NCBI GenBank assembly: GCA_021397835.1
Contig: JAJFZO010000234.1
Span: 1,202,501-1,266,500, forward strand
Length of the DNA stretch: 64,000 nt
DNA from: Moringa oleifera
Lineage: Eukaryota > Streptophyta > Magnoliopsida > Brassicales > Moringaceae
Direction of reading: 5' to 3'
Each line of letters begins with the position of its first letter. Within the stretch, counting starts at the first letter, position 1. Made by a program: the position numbers and the translations under genes. The notes beneath the pieces were generated by a model. It did not search any database, was not told the origin of the DNA, and was given only the letters and a program-made list of their open reading frames with translations. This document shows, piece by piece, positions 1 to 11,445 of this stretch.

Positions 1-180
1 ATAGTGGATTTGTTTTTGTCTTTTGTTGAATCTTTTTCAAGGCTCAATAGATAATTTGATAAGCCAATGATTTTCTTTTTTCGTGTTTCAGAATACGGTT
101 AACCAACATGTTAACTAATCGATTACGACAAATTAGATCAGATTTTCTAGTTTTTCTTCTACAGTACCTCAATGTGACAT
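1..180 (-). pseudogene. rps7: rps7 pseudogene, 5' part (cut by window edge), copy 1
   Basis: The reverse strand starts with ATG at 180 and reads like the N-terminus of plastid ribosomal protein S7 (30S subunit). The family begins Met-Ser-Arg-Arg-Gly. Here codon 3 is CAT (Arg to His) and codon 4 is TGA (CGA to TGA), so the frame closes at once. About 180 of the usual 468 bases are inside the window. The same codon-4 stop is in the second copy at 37,093. The neighbour on the right is rps12, as in plastomes. Non-functional. Confidence 0.88.
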
Positions 181-233
181 GAGCATGAAAGGGGTTCAAG
201 AATCAGTTTTCTTCTTATAAGCGCTAAAATCAT

Positions 234-979
234 TTGTTTTGGCTTCTTGACCCCATATTGTAAGGTGGATCTCCAAAGACATGAAAGATTTCCCTCCAAA
301 CGGTACATAAGACTTTCATCAAATACGGCTTTCCACATAATTCTATATGTATCTATGAGATCAAGTGTTAAATTCTATTTTTTTCACTTTAAATTGAGGA
401 TTTGTTTCCCTCATTTTCCTACTAGGATTGAAAATCCTGTATTTTACATATCCATACGATTGAGTCCTTCAGTTTTTGAAATAGTGCCAAAAGAAGTGTT
501 TCGAATCTTGGATATCTAACCTGCACCTATTCTAAAAAAGTTAAGGCATTTCGAATTATTTGTTGACACGGACATAGTTAGGGAAAACCTCTAAAATTAT
601 TTCAATATTGGACCTTGGACATATAATAGTTTCGAATCAAATCTCTTTAGAAAGAAGATCTTTTGTCTCATGACAGCCTACTTCAGTCCCCTTACGAAAC
701 TTTCGTTATTGGGTTAGCCATACACTTCATATGTTTCTAGCGATTCACATGGCATCATCAAATGATACAAGTCTTGGGTAAGAATCTACATTACACTCGA
801 ACAATGTGATATCTCACACTGGGTAACTCCTTAACCCTTCCCCCTCTGATTAAGACTACAAAATGATCTTGTGAATTATGGCCAATACTAGATATATGAG
901 CAGTGATTTCAAATCCAAAGGTTAATCGTACTTTAGCAACTTTACGTAAGGTAGAGTTTGGTTTTTTGAGGGTGATAAT
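234..979 (-). pseudogene. rps12: rps12 3' exons (exon 3 and damaged exon 2), copy 1
   Basis: Plastid ribosomal protein S12 is made by trans-splicing, and only its 3' half lies in the IR. Exon 3 is 234-259 on the reverse strand (26 bases, encoding Tyr-Gly-Val-Lys-Lys-Pro-Lys); its stop codon TAA has become CAA. Exon 2 should be 232 bases, but only about 798-979 remains. Its last roughly 50 bases and the adjacent splice site are deleted, as the intact second copy at 37,709-37,940 shows. The region 260-797 is the group II intron. Exon 1 (far away in the LSC) is not in the window. Confidence 0.85.
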
Positions 980-2845
980 GGAAAAGTTGACAAATAAATC
1001 ACCCTTACCGCCACTCTACAGAACCATACATGAGATTTTCACCTCATATGGCTCATCTTCAATTCTTTCGGAGTCATTGGGTCCTTTTCCTCGTTCAAGA
1101 ATCTCCTCCCTTCTTCGACTCTATCCCAAAGAGTAACTAGGACAAACTCAGTCGTGTTTTCATGTTCCAATTGAACAATTTCCATGTTTGATTATTCCTA
1201 AAGGAGAAGATTCTTCTTTTTACCAAACATCTGTGGATCCAATCACACGATCTTATAATAAGAAAAAGAGATCTTTCTCGATCAATCCCTTTGCCCCTCA
1301 TTCTTCGAGAATCAAAAGGATGCTTTTTTAAGTTTGAATTTGTTCATTTGGAATCTGGGTTTTTCTACTTCATTTTTATTTACTTATTTATTTATTATTT
1401 TTTTCACTCTCTTTTCTTTTTTATTTCTTTTTTCATTTTATTCCCTTCCATCATTCCTTCCTTAAGTCCCATAGGTTTGATTCTATAGAATCTGACCCAT
1501 TTTCTAATTGAGCGAAGGGTATGAAATAAATTAAATCAAATTGATTTTTCGATCAAAAGCACTATGTGAAATCTTTAGTTTTCTCCTCTTTCTTTATCCT
1601 TATCCCATAGGGACAGCACTTGCATCAATAGAGAACCTTTTCTTCTGTATCTATATGAATCAACTATGAATCGATATTATTACATTCCAATTCCTTACCG
1701 ATACCTTTTAAGGAAAATCTCGAATTGGATCCCAAATTGACGGGTTAGTATGAGCTTATCCATGCGGTTATGCACTTGTCGAATAGGAATCCATTTTCTG
1801 AAAGATCTTGGCTTTCATGCTTTGGTGGGTCTTTGAGATCCTTTCGATGAGTTATGTTATGTGGAAGGGATATCTATATGATCTGATCGATTGCGTAAAG
1901 CCCATAATAGCAATGAAACTGGGGAAAGTATACATAAGTATACAGTTAAATTAGTATTAGATTAGTATTAGTTAGTGATCTTGGCTCAGTGAGTCCTTTC
2001 TTCTGTGATTAACTGTTAGCACCAGTCCTACATTTTGTCTCTGTGGATCAAGAAGAAAGGAGGCTCAGCGGGAACAGAATCGTACCATAGAAGCAAGGAG
2101 GTTAACCTCTTTCAAATGTACAACATGGATTCTGGCAGTGCAATGTAGTTGGGCTTTCATGTTGATCCGAGTGAATCATTCTTTTCATGGAGATAAATCT
2201 TTGCCTACTAGGCAAGAGGATAGCAAGTTACAAATTCTGTTTCGATAGGACATGTATTTCTATTACTATCAAATTCATAAATGAACTTGATGGTAGGGGT
2301 TACTATTATTTTTTTTGTAGTGATGAATCTTGTATGTGTTCCTAAGAAAAGGAATTTTTTCAATTTTTCAGGGTCGTAAAGGGGTGTGGAAACACATAAG
2401 AACTCTTGAATGGAAATCAAAAAGAGATATAACTCAAGTTCCTTCGGTAATGGGAAGATCTTTGGCGCAAGATGAAGGGGTTAATCCATATCATCTTGAC
2501 TTGGTTCTAATTTTTCTATTTTTTAAAGAAAAGAATACAACTTCTCCTACCCATATCGAATAGAACATGCTGAGTCAAATCTTCTTTATGTAAAACTGGC
2601 TTGATTTAGATTGGGAGAATCATACGATTTTATGTTATGAAACCATATGCTAAGGCTCGAATCCGTAGTCAATCCTATTTCCGCTAGGAGCAATTGACAA
2701 TTGAATCCAACTTTTTCCATTATTTTCATTTTATATCCATAATAGTGCAAAAGGGAAGCCTAGCTCCAAGTTATTCAAGAATAATGGCCTTGAGTTTCTC
2801 AACCCTTTGCCTTAGGATTAGTCAGTTCTATTTCTTGATGGGGGA
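980..2845. other. rps12-trnV plastid spacer, copy 1
   Basis: This is the long spacer between the 5' end of rps12 exon 2 and trnV-GAC. Next to the exon it holds the 3' half of the split rps12 intron used for trans-splicing. It matches 37,941-39,821 along its length. The short open frames here (for example 1,291-1,488, rich in Phe/Ile) are T-rich spacer and do not look like genes. Confidence 0.75.
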
Positions 2846-2917
2846 AGGGATATAACTCAGCGATAGAATGTCACCTTGACGTGGTGGAAGTTATCAGTTC
2901 GAGCCTGATTATCCTTA
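2846..2917 (+). tRNA. trnV-GAC: trnV-GAC, plastid-derived, degraded (copy 1)
   Basis: This 72-base segment matches plastid tRNA-Val(GAC), which normally stands just upstream of rrn16. The anticodon GAC is intact and both termini are recognisable. Several C-to-T/G-to-A changes fall in the stems and T-arm region. Relic copy. Confidence 0.85.
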
Positions 2918-2976
2918 AACCTTTTGACTTGCTCCCTTACCATGATCGAATAAGAATGGATATGAGGCTCATGGGA

Positions 2977-3006
2977 TAGACGCGAGGGGGTAAGGATGGT
3001 TATATT
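2977..3006 (+). promoter_or_regulatory. Relic of the plastid rrn16 (Prrn) PEP promoter, copy 1
   Basis: Between trnV and rrn16 the plastid rRNA operon promoter is recognisable. The -35 box, normally TTGACG, is tagacg at 2,977-2,982. The -10 box tatatt is at 3,001-3,006, with 18 bases between. The -35 box is damaged here but intact in copy 2. Confidence 0.6.
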
Positions 3007-3127
3007 TTTAGGAGTGAACTCTAGGCGAATATGAAGAGCATGGATACAAGTTATCCCTTGGAATGAAAGATAATTCTGAATTAGCTTTGTCTATGAGTAA
3101 GGAAGCTATAAGTAATGCAACTATGAA

Positions 3128-4616
3128 TCTCATGGAGAGTTCAATCCTAGCTTAGGATGAATGCTGGCAGCATACTTAACACATGCAAGTCAGATGGGAA
3201 GTGGTGTTTCTAGTGGCGGATGGGTAAGTAATGCGTAAGAACCTGCCCTTGGGAAGGGAACAACAACTGGAAACTACTGCTAATACCCCGTAGGCTGAAG
3301 AGCAAAAGGAGAAATCCACCCGAGGAGGGGCTCACATCTGATTAGCTAGCTGGTGAGGCAATAGCTTACCAAGGCAATGATCAGTAGCTGGTCTGAAAGG
3401 ATGATCAATCACACTGGGAATGAGATATAGCCCAGACTCCTACGGGAGGCAGTAGTGGGGAATTTTTCATAATCGACGAAAGCCTAATGGAGCAATGCCA
3501 CATGGAGGTAGAAGGCTCACGGGTACTAAACTTCTTTTCCCAGAGAAAAAGTAATGACGGTATCTAGGGAATAAGCATCGGCTAACTCTGTACCAGTAAC
3601 CGTAGTAATACAGAAGATGTAAGCCTTATCTGGAATGATTGGGCCTAAAGTGTCTGTAGGTGGCTTTTTAAGTTCGTCGTCAAATCCCAGGGCTCAACCA
3701 TGGATAGTCAGTGGAAACTACCAAGCTAGAGTATGGTAGGGGTAGAAGGAATTTTCGGTGGAGCGATGAAATGCGTAGAGATCGAAAAGAACGCCAACGG
3801 CGAAAGCACTCTACTAGGCCGACACTGACATTGAGAGATGCAAGCTTAGGGAGCAAATGGGATTAGATACCTCAGTAATCCTAGCCATAAATGATGGATA
3901 CTAGGCACTGTGCGTATTGACCCGTGCAGTGTTGTAGCTAATGCGTTAACTATCCCGCTTGGGGAGTACGTTCGCAAGAATGAAACTCAAAGGAACTGAT
4001 AAGGGCCCATACAAACGGTGAAGCATGTGTTTTAATTCGATAAAAAGTGAAGAACCTTACCAAGGCTTAACATGCCGTGAATCCTCTTGAAAGAGAGAGG
4101 TGCTTTCGGGAACGCGAACACAAGTGTTGCGTTGCTGTCGTCAGCTTCTGCCATAAGGTAGGGTTAAGTCCTGCAATGAGCACAAACCTTGTGTTTAGCT
4201 GCCACTATTGAGTTTGGAACCCTGAGCAGACTGCTAGTGATAAGCTGGAGGAAGGTGAAGATGATGTTAAGTCATCATGCCCCTTATGCCATGGGCAACA
4301 CATATGCTACAATGGCCGAGACAAAGGGTCGTGATCCCGCTAGGGTGAACTAACTCTGAAAACCTATCCTCAGTTCGAAATGCAGGCCATAACTCACTTG
4401 CATGAAGCCGAAATCGCTAGTAATCACTAGTCAACCATACAATGGTGAATTCGTTCCCGGGCCTTGTACACACCACTCGTCACACTATGGGAGCTGGCCA
4501 TGCCTGAAGTCATTACCTTAACTGCAATGACTGGGATGCTAAAGGCAAGGGTAGTAACTTGAGTGAAGTAGTAACAAGGTAGCTGTACTGGAAGGTGTGG
4601 CTGGATCACCTCATTT
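3128..4616 (+). rRNA. rrn16: Plastid 16S rRNA pseudogene, near full length (copy 1)
   Basis: This segment reads from the conserved 5' end (tctcatggagag) to the anti-Shine-Dalgarno end (ggatcacctc), about 1,489 bases against about 1,491 in plastids, so it is almost free of large indels. Many universally conserved bases are changed, nearly all by transition: the 5' CG at 3,142-3,143 is CA, and the 3' CCTCC has become cctca. Such changes are not compatible with a working 30S subunit. It stands between trnV and trnI-GAU in operon order. Open frames found on either strand here are shadows. Confidence 0.93.
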
Positions 4617-4912
4617 TTAGGGAGAGCTAATGCTTGTTGGGTATTTTGGTTTGACACTGCTTCACACTCGAGAAGAAGCGAGCTACGTCTAAGTTAACTT
4701 GGAGATAAAAGCCTTTTTTCTTTCTCGATAATGAAGTAAGACCAAGCCCATGAGTTTATCATCCTAAGTCAGAACAAGTTGATAGGATCCCTTTTTATAC
4801 CCTTATGTTGCCACACGAGAGGGACATGGGGGTTTAAAAAGGAAAGAGAAGAACGGGGTTTCTCTCACCTTTGGCTTGGTATAACGAGCCTCTAGCAAGA
4901 GGCCCACACAAT

Positions 4913-5936
4913 GGGCTATTAGCTCAGTGGTAAAGCATGCCCTTGATAATTGCGTCATTGTGCCTGGGCTGTGAGGGCTCTCAGCCACTTGGATAGTTCA
5001 AGGTGCTCATCAGCGCCTAACCTTAAGATGTGGATCATCCAAGGCATATTAGCATGGCGTACTTCTCCTGTTTGAATCGGGGTCTGAAACTAAACTTCTC
5101 TTCAGGAGGATAGATAGGGCAATTCAAGTGAGAACCAATATAGATCTAACTTTTTATTCACTTGTGGGATTCGGGCAGTCCGAGGAAGACCACCACGACT
5201 CTTTTCTTCTCGATAATCCATACAGCCTTTACCAGTGTATGGACAGCTATCTCTCGAGCACAACCTTAGGTTCAGCCTCAATGGGACAATAAAATGGAGC
5301 ACCTAACAACGCATCTTCAGACAACAAGAACTATATAAGATCACCCCTTTCATTCTGGGGTGACGGAGGGATCATACTATTTAAGCCTTTTTTTTTTTCA
5401 TGCTTTTCCCGAAGGTTTAGAGAAAGCTCCAATCAATAGGTTGTTACACTTCCTCCCTTCCCGAAAGGAAGAACATGAAATTCCTTTTCGTTTTTGCAGG
5501 AACCAAGAGATTGGATCTGGCCATAAAAAGAGTGCTTGGCTGATAAATAACTCACTTCTTGGTCTTCGACCACTTCAGTCACTAAGAATGCCCCCGATCA
5601 GTGCAATGAGACATGTTTATTTATCTATCTCTTGACTTAAAATGGGAGCAAGTTTGAAAGAGGATCTTAAAGATTTTAGGGTTAACTCAAGAGGGTCTTT
5701 TAACACCCTCTTTTTTCTTCTCATTGGAGTTATTTCACAAATACTTGCCATGGTAAAGAGGAGGGGGGAACAAGCACACTTAGAGAGCATAGTACAACGG
5801 AGAGTTGTATGCTGCATTCAGTAAAGATGAATCGCTCCCGAAAAGGAATCTATTGATTCTATCCCAATTGGTTAGACCGTAGGTGCAATAATTTACTTCA
5901 CAAGCGAGGTCTTTGGTTCAAGCCCAGGATGGCCCA
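4913..5936 (+). tRNA. trnI-GAU: trnI-GAU with group II intron, degraded (copy 1)
   Basis: Exon 1 is 4,913-4,949 and exon 2 is 5,902-5,936, with a roughly 950-base group II intron between. It lies in the 16S-23S spacer as in all plastid rRNA operons. The anticodon GAT at the end of exon 1 is intact. The anticodon-stem partner GGGCG in exon 2 has become aagcg, and the acceptor and D stems are mutated. Short ORFs in the intron (for example 5,360-5,635) are not genes; this intron carries no maturase. Confidence 0.88.
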
Positions 5937-6000
5937 GCTGCGCCAAGGAAAAGAGTAAAAGAAGCATTAGACTCCTTCATGCATGCTCCACTTGGCTTGG

Positions 6001-6869
6001 GGGGATATAACTTAGTTGGTAGAGCTTCGCTCTTGCAATTGGGTCATTGTGATTACCGATTGGGTGTCTAATTGTTTCATGCGGTAATGATAATATCTTG
6101 TGATTGAACCGATGGCTCACTTTTTCTAAGTAATAGGGAAGAGACTGAAACATGCCACTTAAAGACTCTACTGAGACAAAAATGGGCTGTCAAGAACATA
6201 GAGGAGGTAGGATGGTTAGTTGGTCAGATCCAGTATGGATCGTACATGGACGGTAGTTGGAGTTAATGGCTCTACTAAGGTTCCCTCATTTGGGATCCCT
6301 AGGGAAGAGGATCAAGTTGGCCCTTGCAAACAGCTTGATGCACTATCCCCTTTTAATCTTTTGAGCAAAATGTGATAAAAGGAAGGAAAATCCATAGACC
6401 AACCCCATCATCTCCACCCCATAGGAATTATGAAATCACCCCAAGGACGCCTTCGATGTCCAGAGGTCACAAACCGACCATAGAAACCTATTCAATAAGT
6501 GGACTACATTAGCTGTTCGATTTCAGGTTGGGCAGTAAGGGTCAGAAAAGGGCAATCACTCATTCTTAAAACCTACATTCGAAAGATTCAGGGTAAAAAA
6601 TAGGGGAAAGCTCTTCGTTCTTGGTTCTTTTGTAGCTGGATCCTCTGGAACCATAAGAATCCTTAGTTAGAATAGGATTCCAACTCGGCACCTTTTGAGA
6701 TTTTGAGAAGAGTTGCTCTTTGAAGAGCACAGTACGATGAAAGTTGTAAGCTATCTTCAGGGGAGAGTTATTGTTTATCGTTGGCCTCTATGGTAGAATC
6801 AGTTGGGGGCTTGATCAGCGGTGGTTTACCCTGTGGCGAATGCCAGCGGTTCAAGTCTACTTATCTCTA
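6001..6869 (+). tRNA. trnA-UGC: trnA-UGC with group II intron, degraded (copy 1)
   Basis: Exon 1 is 6,001-6,038 with anticodon TGC intact. Exon 2 is 6,835-6,869. The intron between is the usual plastid trnA group II intron, about 800 bases. The position 64 bases after trnI exon 2 matches the plastid operon. Several stem bases carry C-to-T/G-to-A changes. Confidence 0.87.
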
Positions 6870-7000
6870 ACTCATGAACTTAGCCGATACAAAACTATAT
6901 GATAACACCCAATTTTTTCAATTCGACAGTTTAATCTATGATTTCTCATTCGTGGACATTAATAAGATAAGATCCTTCTATTTAGCAGTACCTTAAGATG

Positions 7001-7102
7001 GCATAGCCTTAAAGTTAAGAGCGAGGCTTAAATAAGGAAAGGCTTACGGTTGCATAGCCTTAAATTTAAGGGCGAGGATCAAACAAGGAAAGGCTTACGG
7101 TG
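7001..7102 (+). repeat. 51-bp tandem duplication at the 23S 5' end (copy 1)
   Basis: Two units, 7,001-7,051 and 7,052-7,102, start gcatagcctt and end ggcttacggt. They cover the last part of the trnA-rrn23 spacer and the first bases of rrn23. Copy 2 has a single unit here (about 43,828-43,879). The units now differ at several positions, so the duplication is old relative to the decay. Confidence 0.85.
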
Positions 7103-9843
7103 GATATCTAGGCACCCAGAGATGTGGAAAGGCATAGTAAGCGACAAAATGCTTCGGGGAGATTCTTGCATTGGTCAACCTTTCAAACTACTGCTCAATC
7201 CATAGGCAGGCAAAAGACAACCTGGTGAACTGAAAGCTAGAGGAAAAGAAAGCAAAAGCGATTCCCATAGTAACGACGAGTGAAATGAGAACAGCCTAAA
7301 TCGTGAAAAGGGGGTTGTGGGAAAGCAATAAAAGTGTCGTGGTGCTAGACAAAGTAGTGGAGTGCTGCACCCTAGATGGTGAAAGACTAGTAGCCAAAAG
7401 CATCATTAGCTTATGCTCTGACTCGAGTAGCATGGGGCACGTGGAATCCCGTGTGAATCAACAAGGACCACCTTGCAAGGCTAAATACTCTTAGGTGATT
7501 GAAGGTGAAGTAGTATCGTGACGGAAGGGTGAAATAAATACTCTACTTCATCAGGGAGTGAAATAGAACATGAAACCATAAGCTCCTAAGTAGTAAGAGG
7601 AGCTCAAGGCTCTGATTGCATGTCTATTGAAGAATGAGCCGGTGGCTTGGTTTAGGGAACCCATCGGCGCCGTAGTGAAAGCAAGTCTTCATAGGGCAAT
7701 TATCACTGCTTACGGACCCGAACCTGGGTGATCTATCCATGACAAGGATAAAGCTTGGGTGAAATGAAGTAGAGGTCCGAACTGACTGATGTTGAAGAAT
7801 CAACGGATGAGTTGTGGTTAGGTGTGAAATACACTCGAACCTAGAGCTAATTGGTTCTCTTCGAAATGCATTGAGGTGCAACAGTTGACTAGACATCTAT
7901 TGTGAAGCACTATTTTAGTGTGGGCCATGAGAATGACACCAAATCGAGGCAAACTCTGAATACTAGATATGACCTCAAAATAATAGGGGTCAAGGTCGGC
8001 TAGTGAGCCGATGGGGGATAAGCTTCATTATCGAGAAGGAAACAGCCCGAATCACCAGTTAAGGCCCCTAAATGGTCGCTCAGTGATAAAGGAGGTAAGG
8101 GTGCAGAGACAACCAGGAGATTTGCCTTAAAGTAGCCACCCTTAAAAGAATGCATAATAGCTTATTGATGAAGCACTCTTGCACCAAAAATGAACAAGGC
8201 TAAGCGATCTGCCGAAGCTGTTGCATGCAAAAATGCATCAATAGGGGGGGATTTCATCTTAGATGAAAGCACCAACGTGAGCAGGGGTCGACGAAGTGGA
8301 AGCAAGAATGTTGGCTTGAGTAACACAAACATTAGTGAGAATCTAATGCCCCGAAAACCCAAGGGTTCCTTCATAAGGTTCATCCACGGAAGGTGAGTCA
8401 AGGCCTAAGATCAAGCTGAAAGGCATAGTCAATGGACAACAAGTGAATATTCCTATACTACCCCTTATTGGTCCCAAGGGATGGAGGAGGCTAGGTTAGC
8501 TGAAAGATGGTTATCGGTTCAAGGATGTAAGGTGCCCTTACTTTTTTACGGTAAAAAGGGGTAGAGAAAATGCCCTGAGCTAATGCTTAAGTACCAGGCC
8601 TTAGCAGCACTAAAGTAACTCATGCTATACTCCCAGGAAAAGCTTGAACGACCTTCAACAAAAGGGGTACCTATACCCAAAATCGACGCAGGTAGGTAGG
8701 TAGAGAACACCTAGGGGCGCGAGACAATTCTTTCTACGGAACTCGATAAAATAGCCCCGTAACTTTGGAAGAAGGGGTGCCTCCTCATAAAAAGGGTCGT
8801 AGTGACCCAAGCTCGAGCCACTATTTACCAAAAACATAGGTCTTCACAAAGTCATAAGACCATGTATGGGGTTAATGCTTGCCTAGTGCTGAAAGGTCAA
8901 GGATGTTAGTGACCTGATGACAGGGGAGCCGATGACTAAAGTTTCAATGAACGATGGTCATAACTATAACCGTTCTAAGGTAAGAAAATTCCTTATTGGG
9001 TGAGTTTCAACCCACATGAAAGGCTTAATGATCTGGACACCGCCTCGGAGAGAAGCTTAGTGAAATAGACATGTCTGTGAAGATGCGGACTACCTGCGCT
9101 TGGACAAAAAGACTCTATGAAGCTTCACCATTCCTTGGGATTGGCTTTGGGCTTTTCCTGTGCAACTTAGGTGGAAGGCAAAGACGGCCTCCTTCCAAAG
9201 GGGCCCAAGCCATCAGTGAGATACCACTCTTGAAGAGCTAGAATTCTAACCTTGTGTCAGGATCTACGGGCTAAAGGACAGTCTCAGGTAGATAGTTTTT
9301 ACGGGGTGTAGGCCTTCCAAAAGGTAATGAAGGAGTGCAACTGTTTCCTCAAGCCAGATAAAGATTAGCCATCGAGAGCAAAGTTAGAAGCGAGCTTGAC
9401 TACAAGACTTACCTGTCGAGTAGGGACGAAAGTCGACCTTAGTGATCCGACGGTGACGAGGGGAAGGGTCGTCGCTCAACGAATAAAAGTTACTCTAGGG
9501 ATAATAATTTGATCTTCCCCAAGAGCTCACATCGACGACAAGGTTTGGCACCTTAATGTCGGCTCTTTACCACCTAGGGCTGTAGTATGTTCTAAGGGTT
9601 GGGTTGTTCGCCTATTAAAGCGGTACATGAGCTGGGTTTATAACGTCATGAGATAGTTTGATCCATATCTTATGTGGGTGTTAGAGAATTGAGAGGACCT
9701 TTCCCTATACGAGAGGACAGGGAAGGACGAACCTTTGGTGTACCAATTATCATGCTCACGGTAAATGCTGGGTAGCCAAGTACGGAGTGGATAACTGCTG
9801 AAAGCATCTAAGTGCTAAGCCTACCCCAAGGTAAGTGCTCTCC
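7078..9843 (+). rRNA. rrn23: Plastid 23S rRNA pseudogene (copy 1)
   Basis: This segment carries recognisable landmarks of plastid 23S rRNA from the 5' end near 7,078 to the 3' end near 9,843. It is about 2,766 bases against about 2,810. Small internal deletions are visible in the first 700 bases, for example around 7,160 and 7,640. Many highly conserved positions in the peptidyl-transferase region (about 9,400-9,700) have transition changes. The 5' end follows the 51-bp tandem duplication. Short ORFs on both strands are shadows. Confidence 0.92.
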
Positions 9844-9947
9844 TATTCTGACTTCCCTAAAGCAAAGCCTCCAGTAGCACAGCCGAGACAGCAACGGGTT
9901 CTCTACCCTTGCGGGGATGAAGTGACAAAAGTTTAGAGAATTCAAGA

Positions 9948-10050
9948 GAAAGTCACGGCAAGACGAACCATCTATCATTACAATAGGTGTTAAGTGGAAG
10001 TGCAGTGATGTATGCAGCTGAGGCATCCTAACAGATCGGTAGACTTGAAC
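9948..10050 (+). rRNA. rrn4.5: Plastid 4.5S rRNA pseudogene (copy 1)
   Basis: This 103-base segment follows rrn23 after a roughly 100-base spacer and matches plastid 4.5S rRNA, the equivalent of the 3' end of bacterial 23S. The length is unchanged and there are several transitions. Confidence 0.88.
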
Positions 10051-10307
10051 CTTGTTCCTACATGACCCAATCAATTCGATCAGGCATTCGCCATTTATTT
10101 TCATTCTTCAACTCTTTGAAAACACAAAAAAAATCATTATTCAACTCTTTAACAACATGAAAAAACCAAAAGCTCTGCCCTCTCTCTCTATCTATCCAAG
10201 GGATGGAAGGGTAGAGGCCTTTGGTGTCCCCTCTAGTAAAGAATTAGAGCCTCACAATCACTAGCCAATATATTTTTCTCGCATACCTTTCTTTGTTCAT
10301 GGTTCAA

Positions 10308-10428
10308 TATTTTGGTATCCTAGGCGTAGAGAAACAACACCAATCCATCCCAAACTTGGTGGTTAAATTCTACTACGATGACAACATTGTAAGGGAGGTC
10401 CTGCGAAAAAATATCTTGACGCCAAGAT
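10308..10428 (+). rRNA. rrn5: Plastid 5S rRNA pseudogene (copy 1)
   Basis: This 121-base segment matches plastid 5S rRNA from its 5' tatt-tggt end to gccaagat, in its normal place after rrn4.5. It is full length but has about ten substitutions, mostly C-to-T and G-to-A. The 257-base spacer on the left also contains a short repeated motif typical of the plastid 4.5S-5S spacer. Confidence 0.88.
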
Positions 10429-10694
10429 GATAAAAAGCTTAACGCCTCTCATTCTTATTACTTTTTCAATATGAAAAAAGAAAAAAAATGAAAAATGAAA
10501 AGGTTGTCTTATTCAAAACCAAAACCCCAATTTGAAATCCCTTCCCTCCCACTTCACACCTCGGAATGCACCATTCTTATAAAAAGAAAGGTACTTTCAC
10601 ATCTTCTTAACCCAAAATGATATGGCTAGGGAGAGGAAAGGTTCTTTTTTTTTTTTAGGGTACTCTTGGGAACAAATCTAGTGGAGATGGGGTG

Positions 10695-10768
10695 GGCCCT
10701 ATAGCTCAGAGGATTAGAGCACATGGCTACAAACCACAGTGTCGAGGGTTCGAATCCCTCCTCGCCCA
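10695..10768 (+). tRNA. trnR-ACG: trnR-ACG, degraded, anticodon changed to ACA (copy 1)
   Basis: This 74-base segment matches plastid tRNA-Arg(ACG) after rrn5. The anticodon at 10,729-10,731 reads ACA instead of ACG (G-to-A at a CG). The T-arm is intact. Acceptor base 3 is also changed, from G to C. Confidence 0.88.
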
Positions 10769-11373
10769 CAATCAACGTAAAAAGGAAGAACCTTTCCCTC
10801 TGGGGGTAGAAAATCATGATCGAGATAGCGAACTCAAAGCTATGGAACTTGGGGGGTGAATCTTTTGTCGAAATGGAGTCATCTTACTTTTTATTTAGAT
10901 GTAAAATTTATCGAAAATGGTTTTTTACCATATAGTATTAGTATTCCGAGCCTGAATCAACATATATTTTTTTTATGCCCTATAATTTTTCCCCAGACAG
11001 GGAATAGCAGAGGAAGTACAAGTATTAGTAACATAGCAAAAATACATTCCTCGTTAATAAATTAATATGTTTGCTCGCGGTAATTGTGACCTCTCGAGAG
11101 AATCGATGATTGCATCTTTAATGCACTTGTTAGTACTAGTACATCTGATAATTGTTAATTGGCTAGTTGTAAATAACCCTAAGACTATGGAATAAACGAT
11201 TATTCCAGACCTACACCGAGGTATTGATGGTGATTCTCAAATATCGCAAAACAGAATATGATATGACAAGATAGAATGCAATATAAATAAGGAACGAGTT
11301 ACCTACTCTTAATGGTCAAAGTGAACCCTTTCATTTTGACATTCTGAATTCTTTAATTTGGAATGAATCAACT
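10769..11373. other. trnR-trnN plastid spacer, copy 1
   Basis: This is ordinary plastid spacer that matches 47,372-47,961. Within it, 11,068-11,260 keeps a trace of the small ycf68/psbZ-like frame seen in copy 2 (starting atgtttgctcgtgg at 47,668), but I cannot assign it to a known gene. Nothing else is supported. Confidence 0.5.
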
Positions 11374-11445
11374 CTCCCCAAGTAGGATTCGAACCTATGA
11401 CCAGTCAATTAATAGTCGACCACTCTACCACTGAGCTACTGAGGA
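11374..11445 (-). tRNA. trnN-GUU: trnN-GUU, degraded, anticodon changed to ATT (copy 1)
   Basis: This 72-base reverse-strand match to plastid tRNA-Asn(GUU) sits next to ycf1 as in plastomes. The anticodon GTT has become ATT, and the flanking AAC is AAT. Copy 2 shares the anticodon change. Confidence 0.88.

Noticed and set aside
1380..1460. Low-complexity T-rich region as a mobile-element end
   Set aside because: The same sequence is in copy 2 (about 38,330-38,400) and belongs to the plastid rps12-trnV spacer. No terminal repeats or target-site duplication are seen.
11060..11250. Possible small conserved gene in the trnR-trnN spacer (also 47,668-47,862)
   Set aside because: The 64-codon frame in copy 2 is hydrophobic and open, but copy 1 is broken and I cannot match it securely to a named plastid gene.
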